Shown: one piece after another, positions 1 through 9,159 of the stretch
Layout of the letters: each line of letters opens with the position of its first letter
Position numbering within the stretch: the first letter of the stretch is position 1
Assembly (NCBI RefSeq): GCF_015351475.1
Contig: NZ_JADKPR010000010.1
Span: forward strand, 1 to 64,000
Length of the DNA stretch: 64,000 nucleotides
Direction of reading: 5' to 3'
Origin: Flavobacterium sp. HJJ
GTDB lineage: Bacteria > Bacteroidota > Bacteroidia > Flavobacteriales > Flavobacteriaceae
The notes under the pieces: model-generated
What the model saw: the letters and a program-made list of their open reading frames with translations, nothing else
What the model was told of the DNA's origin: nothing
Databases searched by the model: none
Made by a program: the position numbers and the translations under genes

Positions 1-430
1 TAAAACCTTTTTTATCAGCATTTACTACTGATTGTATTATTTTATTATAATCTATATTCGTTTCATTGGTTTTTAATGTGACAATGTTTGATCGCACCAT
101 TTTATCACCGTTTAGATAAAAAATAATCTTGATAATCCCATCTAATCCCTGTAATGATTTTACATCAGCTATCACTAATTTTTCGGTTGTCCTTAAATCA
201 TATATTTTTAAACTATTAAGATCTGCTGCAGTCGATAACTCTTCGATTTTGGATATCGATTCATTACTAGAACCTTTTTTTAATTTACCCCAATAATCTT
301 CTATCTTGGATTTATAGATTATTGCAGATGTCGGACTTTCGCCATCATTAACTTGTGTCAAATCATCTTTTTCGCAACTTGACAGAATCAGAATAAAGCA
401 AAAAAACATTATTTTAGGAATTTGTTTCAT
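1..430 (-). CDS. Lipoprotein of unknown function, partial
   Basis: The reading frame opens with ATG at 428-430 on the minus strand and stays open to the left edge, so the C-terminus is missing (about 143 residues visible). The N-terminus is MKQIPKIMFFC followed by a hydrophobic stretch and LSSC, a good lipobox, so it should be a lipid-anchored exported protein processed by LspA (which is encoded nearby). The rest is charged and has no motif I recognise. A possible promoter lies at 450-480 on the same strand. No function is proposed. Confidence 0.7.
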   Translation of the reverse strand, partial: MKQIPKIMFFCFILILSSCEKDDLTQVNDGESPTSAIIYKSKIEDYWGKLKKGSSNESISKIEELSTAADLNSLKIYDLRTTEKLVIADVKSLQGLDGIIKIIFYLNGDKMVRSNIVTLKTNETNIDYNKIIQSVVNADKKGF

Positions 431-449
431 TTTTTATTGAAATATTTTA

Positions 450-480
450 CAAAAATATAGTGTTTTCTTACAACAAACAA
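450..480 (-). promoter_or_regulatory. Possible promoter of the lipoprotein gene
   Basis: On the minus strand TATTTTTG (450-457) fits the Bacteroidetes -7 consensus TANNTTTG, and TTG (478-480) lies 20 bases upstream, close to the expected spacing. It sits about 20 bases before the start codon. The rest of 431-838 is A/T-rich and holds no other feature that I can support. Confidence 0.4.
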
Positions 481-838
481 TCCCCAAAATCAGTGATATT
501 TAATAAAAAGGATACGCTGCTCTAAGGCATATCTAAGACCGATTCTTTCCAAATAAAAAAATATTAAATAACTTATTTACAATAATTTAAACACAAACAC
601 AACAACAAAAAAAATTGTTTTAAGTGTCCTAATTAGTAAAAAATCCTGAAGTGGATTGAAGTAAACTTAAGAAAGAGATGAAAACTAAAAAGCTGGAAAC
701 AATAACTTTCAAATAAAAATATTGATTGGAACTGATAAAAGCCAAACGGTAATAAAAGGAGTCAATATCTTTTAAATTTATTTATTGGTTAAAATCATTT
801 GAGTACTTTTATAACCGATCTAAAAAAGGAATCACTGT

Positions 839-1402
839 ATGCTGAAAAAGGAATTAAGACAAAAGTATAAAGTATTACGAAGCGGTCTCTCGGAAATTGA
901 AATAGAAGAAAAAAGTCTGGCTATTGCCAATGAAATACTTAAACTCCCGATTTGGGACAAAACCTATTTCCATGTTTTTTTATCCATTGAAGAACAAAAA
1001 GAAGTCAATACCGAATTTATTCTTCACCTCCTTTCTGGAAAAGATAAAGAAATCGTGATTTCAAAAAGTGATTTTGTGACTAGGGAAATGACTCATTTTC
1101 TTTTGACAGATAATACCAAAATCAAAAAAAACGAATATAATATTCCCGAACCCATTGACGGACTGGAAGTACCAGCTACAAAAATCGATGTGGTTTTTGT
1201 ACCGCTTTTGGCTTATGACATAAAAGGAAACCGTGTGGGGTACGGAAAAGGATTTTATGACAAATTCCTCTCACAATGCAAACCCGAAACCATTAAAATT
1301 GGCTTGTCTTTCTTTGAACCGGAAGAATCAATTCTGGATCTTTTTGAAAGTGACATTTTGCTGGATTATTGTGTTACTCCAAATGGAATATATCGGTTTT
1401 AA
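839..1402 (+). CDS. fau: 5-formyltetrahydrofolate cyclo-ligase
   Basis: The 187-residue protein matches the 5-FTHF cyclo-ligase (methenyl-THF synthetase) family in length and layout. That enzyme uses ATP to convert 5-formyl-THF to 5,10-methenyl-THF in the cytoplasm. The N-terminal basic KKELRQKYKVLR segment is typical of the nucleotide-binding start, and near residue 133 the sequence GNRVGYGKGFYDKFL is the glycine-rich G-x-G-x-G-[FY]-Y-D signature. It is a stand-alone gene that converges on lspA, with a shared hairpin terminator between them. Confidence 0.9.
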   Translation: MLKKELRQKYKVLRSGLSEIEIEEKSLAIANEILKLPIWDKTYFHVFLSIEEQKEVNTEFILHLLSGKDKEIVISKSDFVTREMTHFLLTDNTKIKKNEYNIPEPIDGLEVPATKIDVVFVPLLAYDIKGNRVGYGKGFYDKFLSQCKPETIKIGLSFFEPEESILDLFESDILLDYCVTPNGIYRF

Positions 1403-1502
1403 GGTATTATCTAATAAAATTACTCTCATTAGGCCAATTAGCTATCGTGCAGATTTTGTGAATTAAATTTTAAGTGATTTTATATAGGACTCATACATAA
1501 AT

Positions 1503-1542
1503 AAAAAAATAGGCTGCTCATTACGAACAGCCTATTTTTTTT
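1503..1542. terminator. Bidirectional terminator between fau and lspA
   Basis: AAATAGGCTG (from about 1507) pairs with CAGCCTATTT (from 1528) around an 11-base loop. There is an A run on the left and a T run on the right, so it can act as an intrinsic terminator for both convergent genes. Confidence 0.85.
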
Positions 1543-1559
1543 ATGATTCAAAAAAGTAT

Positions 1560-2165
1560 TTATGGATGTTTCTGAAAAGCTTTTTTATTAAATACTATCA
1601 AAATACCAACTCCAGTAGATATGGCCATATCGGCAATGTTGAAAATGGCATTAAAAAAAGTAAAATTACGTCCGCCAAAGTAAGGAACCCATTCCGGCAT
1701 TGGATAGTCCTTTACAAAAGGAAAGTAAAACATATCAACTACCTGCCCGTTCAGCCAGGTTCCATAAGGATTGTCTGAAAACAGAGTAGCGAGCTGCTGA
1801 TGACTGTTATCAAAAATAACTCCGTAAAAAACGGAATCAATTATGTTTCCTAATGCACCTGCAAATATTAAAGCTATGGCAACAATAAGATAATTTGAAC
1901 CTTTCTTTCTTTCTGCAGAGTCCCACAGCCAATAGCCAATTCCTGTTACCGCAAAAAGCCTAAAAACAGTCAGGATTAATTTTCCATATTCTCCAGGTAT
2001 TTTAGTTCCCCAAGCCATTCCTTCATTTTCGATAAAATGAATCTGAAACCAATTGAATACATGAACCTCTTCCCCTAAAATAAAATTTGTTTTTACATAT
2101 ATTTTAGATACTTGATCTACTAACAATATAAGAACAATAAGTAAGTATGCTTTTACTAATGACAT
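1560..2165 (-). CDS. lspA: Lipoprotein signal peptidase (SPase II)
   Basis: This inner-membrane aspartyl peptidase cleaves lipoprotein signal peptides after diacylglyceryl modification. Four hydrophobic segments are visible. The conserved blocks are NEGMAWG (about residue 52), GALGNIIDSVFYG (about 104), and the two catalytic aspartates in VVDMFYF and FNIADMAIS. At 201 residues it is longer than the Proteobacterial enzyme because of an insertion between the third and fourth conserved blocks, which is usual in Bacteroidetes. It lies downstream of ileS and the dksA-like gene in the same direction, separated from them by a terminator and a repeat-rich gap. Confidence 0.93.
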   Translation of the reverse strand: MSLVKAYLLIVLILLVDQVSKIYVKTNFILGEEVHVFNWFQIHFIENEGMAWGTKIPGEYGKLILTVFRLFAVTGIGYWLWDSAERKKGSNYLIVAIALIFAGALGNIIDSVFYGVIFDNSHQQLATLFSDNPYGTWLNGQVVDMFYFPFVKDYPMPEWVPYFGGRNFTFFNAIFNIADMAISTGVGILIVFNKKAFQKHP

Positions 2166-2200
2166 CTATAAAAATTTAAAGGCGTAAAAATAATAAATTA

Positions 2201-2231
2201 AGAAAAAAAAACGCTCCTAAAGGAGCGTTAA
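2201..2231 (-). terminator. Terminator after the dksA-like gene
   Basis: ACGCTCCT (2211-2218) and AGGAGCGT (2221-2228) form a perfect 8-bp stem with a 2-base gap. On the minus strand it is followed by a run of T, so it ends transcription from the ileS/dksA-like unit. Confidence 0.8.
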
Positions 2232-2237
2232 TTATTG

Positions 2238-2364
2238 TTAAGAACAGATACTAAGTGACTGAGATACTAAGTTTCTAAGTTTCTTTAGGTTTAACGATAG
2301 TTTTTTAAAATTATCTTCCAAAATCTTAGCAACTTAGCGACTAAGAATCTTAGCAACTTTTTAA
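2238..2364. repeat. CTTAG-word palindromic repeat cluster
   Basis: The left half repeats ACTAAGT / CTAAGTTT words (2249-2290); the right half repeats the complementary CTTAGCAACTTAG words (2323-2358). The whole cluster folds as one long imperfect hairpin. The same word family recurs at 55093-55168 and 62335-62397. Confidence 0.7.
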
Positions 2365-2373
2365 AAGTCTTTT

Positions 2374-2754
2374 TTATCTCTGAAGATTTTTTGCCTCGAT
2401 GCTCATTGTAGCGTGAGGAACAATTTTTAGTCTTTCTTTTCCAATTAATTTTCCGGTGATTCTGCATACACCGTACGTTTTGTTTTCTACTCTGAATAAT
2501 GCACTCTTCAAATCCCGTATAAACTTTTCCTGACGAATGGCTAACTGCGAGTTAGCTTCTTTAGACATTATTTCGCTCCCCTCTTCGAATGCTTTGAACG
2601 TTGGAGATGTATCATCCGTACCGTTGTTAAGGTCATTCATGTAGGCGCTCTTAATCAAATCCAAATCAGCCTGAGCCTTTACGATTTTATTCTGAATGAT
2701 TTCCTTAAACTCTGCTAAATCAGCGTCAGAGTATCTTGCTACTTCATCTACCAT
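2374..2754 (-). CDS. DksA/TraR-family protein lacking the zinc cysteines
   Basis: The 126-residue protein has the DksA/TraR layout: a helical N-terminal half able to form a coiled coil (about residues 10-85) and a C-terminal zinc-finger-like module, YGVCRITGKLIGKERLKI to IEAKN. DksA family proteins bind RNA polymerase through the secondary channel and alter transcription. Here only one cysteine of the usual four-cysteine finger remains, so zinc binding is unlikely; to my knowledge Bacteroidetes homologues commonly look like this. The gene starts four bases after the ileS stop codon and is very probably co-transcribed with it. Confidence 0.82.
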   Translation of the reverse strand: MVDEVARYSDADLAEFKEIIQNKIVKAQADLDLIKSAYMNDLNNGTDDTSPTFKAFEEGSEIMSKEANSQLAIRQEKFIRDLKSALFRVENKTYGVCRITGKLIGKERLKIVPHATMSIEAKNLQR

Positions 2755-2758
2755 AATA

Positions 2759-5700
2759 CTAATTTTTTGTAATTATTATACTTGTTGTTATTCCATCAAA
2801 GTCAATTTTCGTGCCATTCTCCATAACATTCTCGAAAACAAGCGTTTCTGTCAGTGTTTCCGATTTAATGTAGTCTTTATTGGCGTTTACTGCTATTTCC
2901 AAAGAATCATTTTTCTGCAAATGAACTTTAATTTTATCTGTAACTTCAAATCCCGCATCTTTACGGATGTTTTGGATCCTGTTCACCAATTCCCTAGCAA
3001 TACCTTCTTGTTTTAATTCATCTGAAATTGTGATATCCAGCGCAACCGTTATTCCATTTGAGTTGGCAACCAGCCAGCCCTCAATGTCCTGTGACGATAT
3101 TTCTACATCTTCTAATGATAAAATTACACTATTTCCAGCAATTACAATGGTTAAGGCCCCCTCTTTATCAAATTGTGAGATTTGTTCACTGGTTAAATTC
3201 TGTATCTCTTTGGATATCAATCCCATATCTTTTCCAAAACGTGGCCCTAAAGCTTTGAAATTCGGCTTGATCTGCTTGATTAATATACCAGAAGCATCAT
3301 CAAGGAGTACGATTTCTTTTACATTAACTTCTGCTTTGATTAAGTCAGAAACTGCTTCAATTTCAAGTCTCTGATTCTCGTCAAGTACTGGTATCATTAC
3401 CTTTTGCAATGGCTGACGCACCTTGATCATTTCCTTTTTTCGCAGTGATAAAACAAGAGAAGAGATTGTCTGCGCTTTCTGCATTTTGCTCTCTAACATT
3501 TTATTAACATACTTTTCAACTGAAACTGGGAATTGAGCTAGATGTACCGACTCAAATTTTTCTGTTTCAGCAGCTTTTGTCAGGTCTCTGTAAAGGGAAT
3601 CCATAAAAAACGGAGCAATTGGCGCACTTAGTTTACTGATACTTACCAAACAGGTATAAAGCGTTTGGTAAGCGGCTATTTTATCTTGTGCATATTCGCC
3701 TTTCCAGAAACGACGGCGGCATAAACGAACGTACCAGTTACTTAAGTTCTCCTGTACAAATTCGGATATAGCACGAGCAGCTTTCGTAGGCTCATAATCC
3801 GCATACGCTTCATCTACTAATTTTATCAAAGTATTTAATTCTGATATAATCCATTGGTCGATTTCAGGTCTTTCGTTTACCGGAATTTCAGCTTCGGCAT
3901 ATTTGAACCCATCGATGTTAGCATATAACGAGAAGAATGAATAAGTGTTGTATAAAGTTCCAAAGAATTTACGGCGAACCTCAGCAATTCCTTCAATATC
4001 AAACTTTAAGTTATCCCAAGGATTTGCATTCGAAATCATGTACCATCGGGTTGCATCAGGACCATATTCTGCAATGGTTTCAAAAGGATCTGTGGCATTT
4101 CCTAGACGTTTGGACATTTTTTGTCCGTTTTTATCCAAAACCAAACCATTTGAAACTACATTCTTGTATGCTATTTTATCGAAAACCAAGGTTCCGATTG
4201 CGTGTAACGTATAAAACCATCCACGTGTCTGGTCTACTCCTTCAGCGATAAAGTTTGCCGGGAAATCTTTATTCTCATCAATTTTGTCTTTGTTTTCAAA
4301 AGGATAATGCCATTGTGCATAAGGCATTGCTCCAGAATCAAACCAAACGTCGATTAGATCACTTTCGCGCTTCATGGGTTTCCCTGAAGCAGAAACTAAA
4401 GTAATTTCATCCACAACATTCTTGTGCAAATCAATTAAATCATAATTTGATTCAGACATGTTTCCGATTTCAAAACCTTTGAATGGATTTTCTTTTTGAA
4501 AACCAGCTTCGATCGATTTCTCGATCGCATTGTACAATTCTTCAACAGAACCAATAAGAATTTCTTCTTTTTTGTCTTCAGTTCTCCAAATTGGCAACGG
4601 AATTCCCCAATATCTAGAACGAGATAAGTTCCAGTCGTTGGCATTTTTCAGCCAGTTTCCAAAACGTCCTTCACCAGTAGATTTAGGTTTCCAATTGATA
4701 GTTTCGTTCAGGTCGAACATTCTATCTTTTACATCGGTTACTTTAATAAACCATGAATCTAGGGGATAATACAATAACGGCTCATCGGTTCTCCAGCTGT
4801 GTGGATAACTGTGCACGTATTTCTCAACTTTAAATGCTTTATTTTCTTCTTTTAATCGAATAGCGATTTCAACATCTACAGATTTCTCCGGAGCCTGTCC
4901 TGCATCGTAATATTCGTTTTTAACGTATTTACCGGCTAAGTCAGCTAAATGAGAAGTGAATTTTCCTTGTAAATCTACTAAAGGGACTGCGTTTCCATCT
5001 TCGTCCAAAACCAACATTGGCGGCACTTCCGGTTTTGCTTCTTTTGCAACTTTAGCATCATCTGCACCAAAAGTCGGAGCTGTATGCACGACTCCTGTTC
5101 CGTCTTCTGTAGTAACGAAATCACCTGATATTACTCTAAATGCATTTTCGGCATTTTCGTATGGTAATACATAAGGCAATAATTGCTCGTAACGGATTTC
5201 AACTAAATCTGCTCCTTTTGCTTCGGTTAAGATTTTGTACGGCAATTTTTTATCACCGTTTTTCACATTGTCAAAATCAGCGTCATCTTCACTTAAGAAA
5301 AATCCTTTTCCGAATTGTTTTCCAACTAAGTTTTTAGCCAAAACAACATTGATTGGCTCAAAAGTATATTGATTGAAAGTTTTTACTAAAACATAATCGA
5401 TTTTTGGACCAACTGTCAAAGCTGTATTTGACGGAAGTGTCCAAGGAGTTGTCGTCCATGCTAAAATGTGAATATCTCCAAAACCTTGTAAAAACGAAGG
5501 CAATGTTTCAGGTAAAGTTTTAAACTGCGCTACAATTGTAGTATCCGTTACATCGCGGTAAGCCCCCGGCTGATTTACTTCGTGAGAAGACAATCCTGTT
5601 CCTGCTTTTGGTGAATATGGCTGAATCGTATATCCTTTGTACAACAAACCTTTATCATAGATTTGTTTCAAAAGCCACCAAACAGACTCCATATATTTTG

Positions 5701-6163
5701 GTTTATAAGTAACATACGGATCTTCCATATCTACCCAATAACCCATTTTTTCGGTCAAATCATTCCACACGTCTGTATAACGCATTACGGTTTTTTTACA
5801 CGCTTCGTTATATTCTTCGATTGAAATGGTTTTACCAATATCTTCTTTTGTAATTCCTAATTCTTTTTCGGTTCCTAATTCAACAGGCAGACCGTGAGTA
5901 TCCCATCCGGCTTTTCTTTTAACCTGAAAACCTTTTTGAGTTTTATATCTGCAAAAAATATCTTTAATCGCACGCGCCATCACGTGGTGAATTCCTGGTA
6001 ATCCATTAGCCGAAGGCGGACCTTCAAAAAACACGTAAGGCTCTGCTCCTTCGCGCGTGGTTACACTTTTTTCAAATATATTTTCTTTCTTCCAAAAATC
6101 CAGAACTTCTGATGCCACTGTAGGCAGGTCAAGTCCTTTGTATTCAGTAAATTTTGTGCTCAT
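2759..6163 (-). CDS. ileS: Isoleucyl-tRNA synthetase, long class with GIHH signature
   Basis: This class I synthetase charges tRNA-Ile. At 1134 residues it is longer than the usual bacterial IleRS1. Its C-terminal part (LKQEGIARELVNRIQNIRK, about residue 1047) is that of the IleRS2 class. The KMSKS loop is KMSKR near residue 682. The first class I signature reads GIHH (residues 57-60, DNA 5984-5995), with the first and third positions swapped relative to canonical HxGH. The central editing domain is present by length. The gene heads a unit with the dksA-like gene. Confidence 0.96.
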   Translation of the reverse strand: MSTKFTEYKGLDLPTVASEVLDFWKKENIFEKSVTTREGAEPYVFFEGPPSANGLPGIHHVMARAIKDIFCRYKTQKGFQVKRKAGWDTHGLPVELGTEKELGITKEDIGKTISIEEYNEACKKTVMRYTDVWNDLTEKMGYWVDMEDPYVTYKPKYMESVWWLLKQIYDKGLLYKGYTIQPYSPKAGTGLSSHEVNQPGAYRDVTDTTIVAQFKTLPETLPSFLQGFGDIHILAWTTTPWTLPSNTALTVGPKIDYVLVKTFNQYTFEPINVVLAKNLVGKQFGKGFFLSEDDADFDNVKNGDKKLPYKILTEAKGADLVEIRYEQLLPYVLPYENAENAFRVISGDFVTTEDGTGVVHTAPTFGADDAKVAKEAKPEVPPMLVLDEDGNAVPLVDLQGKFTSHLADLAGKYVKNEYYDAGQAPEKSVDVEIAIRLKEENKAFKVEKYVHSYPHSWRTDEPLLYYPLDSWFIKVTDVKDRMFDLNETINWKPKSTGEGRFGNWLKNANDWNLSRSRYWGIPLPIWRTEDKKEEILIGSVEELYNAIEKSIEAGFQKENPFKGFEIGNMSESNYDLIDLHKNVVDEITLVSASGKPMKRESDLIDVWFDSGAMPYAQWHYPFENKDKIDENKDFPANFIAEGVDQTRGWFYTLHAIGTLVFDKIAYKNVVSNGLVLDKNGQKMSKRLGNATDPFETIAEYGPDATRWYMISNANPWDNLKFDIEGIAEVRRKFFGTLYNTYSFFSLYANIDGFKYAEAEIPVNERPEIDQWIISELNTLIKLVDEAYADYEPTKAARAISEFVQENLSNWYVRLCRRRFWKGEYAQDKIAAYQTLYTCLVSISKLSAPIAPFFMDSLYRDLTKAAETEKFESVHLAQFPVSVEKYVNKMLESKMQKAQTISSLVLSLRKKEMIKVRQPLQKVMIPVLDENQRLEIEAVSDLIKAEVNVKEIVLLDDASGILIKQIKPNFKALGPRFGKDMGLISKEIQNLTSEQISQFDKEGALTIVIAGNSVILSLEDVEISSQDIEGWLVANSNGITVALDITISDELKQEGIARELVNRIQNIRKDAGFEVTDKIKVHLQKNDSLEIAVNANKDYIKSETLTETLVFENVMENGTKIDFDGITTSIIITKN

Positions 6164-6204
6164 TTTATCCTTTTCTTAATCGAGGTGCGAAAGTAATAAA
6201 ATTA

Positions 6205-6237
6205 AGTCGAAAGTCGAAAGTCAGAAGTCAAAAGTTA
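6205..6237. repeat. AAGTCGA-word tandem repeat
   Basis: Four imperfect copies of the word AAGTCGA/AAGTCAGA run in tandem just upstream of ileS, in the gap before the injection-system operon. No matching reverse-complement arm is obvious here, unlike the other word-repeat loci in the window. Confidence 0.6.
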
Positions 6238-6360
6238 CACTTTACGGCTTTTTATTCCTTCCTCACAATTTTAAGAAACTTTACATTAATTAATAATAAT
6301 GCTTATAATGAATTCACACAAAGCACTTTACGTATCAAAAAACAGGTATTTCTACGCTCA

Positions 6361-6388
6361 TTTGATTTTTAAAATATTTGTAGGTTTG
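6361..6388 (+). promoter_or_regulatory. Possible promoter of the injection-system operon
   Basis: TAGGTTTG (6381-6388) fits the Bacteroidetes -7 element and TTTG (6361-6364) could be the -33 element, but the spacing of 16 is short of the usual 19-21. It is 36 bases before the first gene. The rest of 6164-6424 holds only the word repeat at 6205-6237. Confidence 0.35.
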
Positions 6389-6424
6389 AACCTCTTAATC
6401 AGCATGTTAAACCAATAACAACTC

Positions 6425-7099
6425 ATGAATTTAACTAAGATACTAGACAAACTTTGCAAAAAAATCACTACTGAAATTGCTGTATTGAATAATGGAGTTG
6501 CCGTAAGTATCGAATTGACAAATGTTGCCACATTGAATGACGGAGATAATTTTATACAGGAAAAATCTTCAATGATCCTTTCTGTAGTAAATATTGAAGA
6601 AGACAAAACACTAAAAAATCAAAGTCTATACAAAGAATATTCTGGAAATGGCAGCTCCATTGAAAAATACAAAAAACCTGCTCAAAATCTGATTTTGTCT
6701 CTATTGTTTACTTCTTACAATAAAGATCAGGCAAAATATGCAGAAGGTCTTGATAAATTAGAATACATCATCAAATGCCTTCAGTATAACAATGTGTTTT
6801 ATTATGATACTACTAATTTGTTTGAACAAACCGAAGTTTCTGAAAATCAGGCTAAGTCTATGAATAAAATCATATTAGATCTGGTTAGCCTGAAGCCAGA
6901 ACATCTCAATCAGATGTGGTCTTATCTGGGAAGCAGATATATGCCCTCAGTATTATACTCCATGCGGATGATCCGCATACAAAATGAAAACAGCCTGCCA
7001 ACGGATCCTGTCATCAACAATGCAAAAGCTCAATTATGGACTAATGACAAAAGTGATATAACGGGAGAAATAGAAGCCAGTTCCTTTCTATTAGATTAA
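6425..7099 (+). CDS. Injection-system cap/terminator protein, Pvc16/Afp16-like (DUF4255)
   Basis: The first gene of the contractile injection system operon. The 224-residue protein resembles the DUF4255 (Pvc16_N) family, which caps the distal end of the tube-sheath stack and sets the end of assembly. The N-terminal block ILDKLCKKITTEIAVLNN followed by a beta-rich stretch and a helical region with LKPEHLNQMWSYLGSRYMPS fit this family. The sheath gene follows 44 bases downstream. In Afp and PVC loci this gene also lies at one end of the cluster. Confidence 0.8.
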   Translation: MNLTKILDKLCKKITTEIAVLNNGVAVSIELTNVATLNDGDNFIQEKSSMILSVVNIEEDKTLKNQSLYKEYSGNGSSIEKYKKPAQNLILSLLFTSYNKDQAKYAEGLDKLEYIIKCLQYNNVFYYDTTNLFEQTEVSENQAKSMNKIILDLVSLKPEHLNQMWSYLGSRYMPSVLYSMRMIRIQNENSLPTDPVINNAKAQLWTNDKSDITGEIEASSFLLD

Positions 7100-7143
7100 A
7101 ATTAATATTCCAATAATTTTTAAAAACCAATAAATAATAAGTC

Positions 7144-9093
7144 ATGAATATTAGCTCTATCAAAACACCTGGAGTCTACATCAATGAGATTGATGCATTC
7201 CCGCCTTCTGTTGCTCAAGTAGCGACTGCAGTACCAGCATTTGTGGGTTTTACTGAAAATGCACCCACTCCAAATATTCCAACCAGAGTATCTTCTTTTT
7301 TGGAATTTGAACAACTCTATGGCGGAGCTCCCCGACCAACTGGTATTACAGTCGATTTGGATGCTAATCTGCTTCCAACCGATAATTCAACGGTTCTGGA
7401 AAGCCAGTTTAAACTCTATAACAGCTTACAATTATTTTATGGCAACGGCGGTGGAGAATGCTATATTCAATCTATCGGGCTGTATTCAGATGCTCCTGCT
7501 TTTGACGCTGCTACCAAAACAAAATTCATTGCAGGTGTTGCTGCTCTGGAAAAATTTGATGAGCCAACATTGCTTTTGTTCCCCGACGCTGTGAATCTGA
7601 ACGCTGCAGATCTTGGCGAGGTTCAAAAACAAGCATTAATGCAATGCCAAAAGCTCATGGACCGCTTTGTTATTATGGATGTAAAATATGATAAAGCAAA
7701 AACAGCTCTTGCTGATAATGCTGATTTTAGAGAAAACATCGGAACTAATAATCTAAAATATGGCGCAGCTTATTATCCGTATTTGACATGCAGTTTTCCG
7801 CAGTCCTTTAGGCTGTCCGATATTAGTACTGCATTAGCTTCTACAGGCGGTTTCAAACAATTTTACCCTAATGACACAAATCTTAAAGCGAACATCACTT
7901 CATTCGAAGCACTTCATACAGATGTTTCTGGTTTAAAATCAAGTCATAAAGATGCAATTTCTGCCAATAAATTATTGGATTGGACACCAACAGTAAATGC
8001 AACAAAACTGAATGCCAACTTAATAAAAAGCTGGAATCTCATCAAAGTTTTTGCAAAACCAAATGATTATACTAATTCAGATTTGGTCACTTATGTCAAT
8101 GCAGATTTGGTTTCGATTTCTTTGAAACCAGTGGTTCAAAAATTAATCGATTTTAGAAAAGCATATGAAAAACTAAAAAAAGTCGATGGTACCACTAATG
8201 TTGATCCTTTGCCATTAGCAACAATTCTTGATGCAAACTTTAATGGCAATTGGGGTACCATTTCGGCAATTACAGAATCTCCAGTAAACGAGTATGATGG
8301 CAAATTGAGCAATCCGGTTGCAACTCCTTCTCCACATAATGAACCTGACTTTGTAAAAATTCAGGCTGAGCTCAATAAATTACATACTCTCGTAATAAAT
8401 ACATTAGACACTGCTGTAAATGCTGTTTACAAATACGGATTAGTACAAGAAAACAACCTCATCGCTCAAATGCCAATTTACGGAAGCATTATTTCTAAAT
8501 TATCTCAAAGCATGAATACTGTTCCTCCAAGTGGTGCCATAGCTGGTATTTATGCACAAACCGACGGCACTAGAGGCGTTTGGAAAGCACCAGCCAATGT
8601 CAGTATCAATGGAGTTATTGGATTGACCAGAGATATCAACGACTTTGACCAGGAACCTATGAATATTCATGAAACTGGTAAATCCATCAATGCCATACGC
8701 AAATTTACTGGCAAAGGATTTTTGGTTTGGGGTGCCCGCACACTCGATGGAAACAGCAATGATTGGCGCTATGTAAACGTAAGACGTCTGGCCATTATGG
8801 TTGAAGAATCGGTAAAAAAAGCCTGTATGCGTTATGTTTTTGAGCCTAATGTTTCTCAAACATGGGTCAACGTAAAAGGTATGATTGAAAATTATCTGAC
8901 CTTGATTTGGAATGATGGTGCATTGGCCGGAGCCAAACCAGAACACGCTTTTTTTGTAGCTGTGGGAATCAACCAGACGATGACTGCCCAAGATATTCTA
9001 GAAGGACGATTGATCGTAAAAATAGGATATGCCCCATCCAGACCTGCTGAGTTTATTATTCTTGAATTCAAGCAGATGCAGCAAAAATCATAA
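7144..9093 (+). CDS. Contractile sheath protein with a large internal insertion
   Basis: The N-terminus (KTPGVYINEIDAFPPS) and the C-terminal third, with WRYVNVRRLAIMVEESVKKA and a final beta arm IKIGYAPSRPAEFIILEF-like block, are those of phage-tail/Afp sheath proteins; contraction of this sheath drives the inner tube. At 649 residues it is well above a simple sheath. Conserved core resumes at VPPSGAIAGIYA (about 460), after about 200 residues (roughly 240-440) with no core motif, which look like an inserted, probably surface-exposed domain. It is the only sheath gene in the cluster, whereas Afp and PVC loci carry several. Confidence 0.92.
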   Translation: MNISSIKTPGVYINEIDAFPPSVAQVATAVPAFVGFTENAPTPNIPTRVSSFLEFEQLYGGAPRPTGITVDLDANLLPTDNSTVLESQFKLYNSLQLFYGNGGGECYIQSIGLYSDAPAFDAATKTKFIAGVAALEKFDEPTLLLFPDAVNLNAADLGEVQKQALMQCQKLMDRFVIMDVKYDKAKTALADNADFRENIGTNNLKYGAAYYPYLTCSFPQSFRLSDISTALASTGGFKQFYPNDTNLKANITSFEALHTDVSGLKSSHKDAISANKLLDWTPTVNATKLNANLIKSWNLIKVFAKPNDYTNSDLVTYVNADLVSISLKPVVQKLIDFRKAYEKLKKVDGTTNVDPLPLATILDANFNGNWGTISAITESPVNEYDGKLSNPVATPSPHNEPDFVKIQAELNKLHTLVINTLDTAVNAVYKYGLVQENNLIAQMPIYGSIISKLSQSMNTVPPSGAIAGIYAQTDGTRGVWKAPANVSINGVIGLTRDINDFDQEPMNIHETGKSINAIRKFTGKGFLVWGARTLDGNSNDWRYVNVRRLAIMVEESVKKACMRYVFEPNVSQTWVNVKGMIENYLTLIWNDGALAGAKPEHAFFVAVGINQTMTAQDILEGRLIVKIGYAPSRPAEFIILEFKQMQQKS

Positions 9094-9159
9094 CGCCTCG
9101 TAAAGAGAAATCATTCGAACAAAATAGTTTTTAGCAATTAATATTTAAAAAATAAAATT

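Noticed and set aside
8500-8991. 163-residue minus-strand reading frame
   Set aside because: It is antisense to the conserved C-terminal part of the sheath gene.
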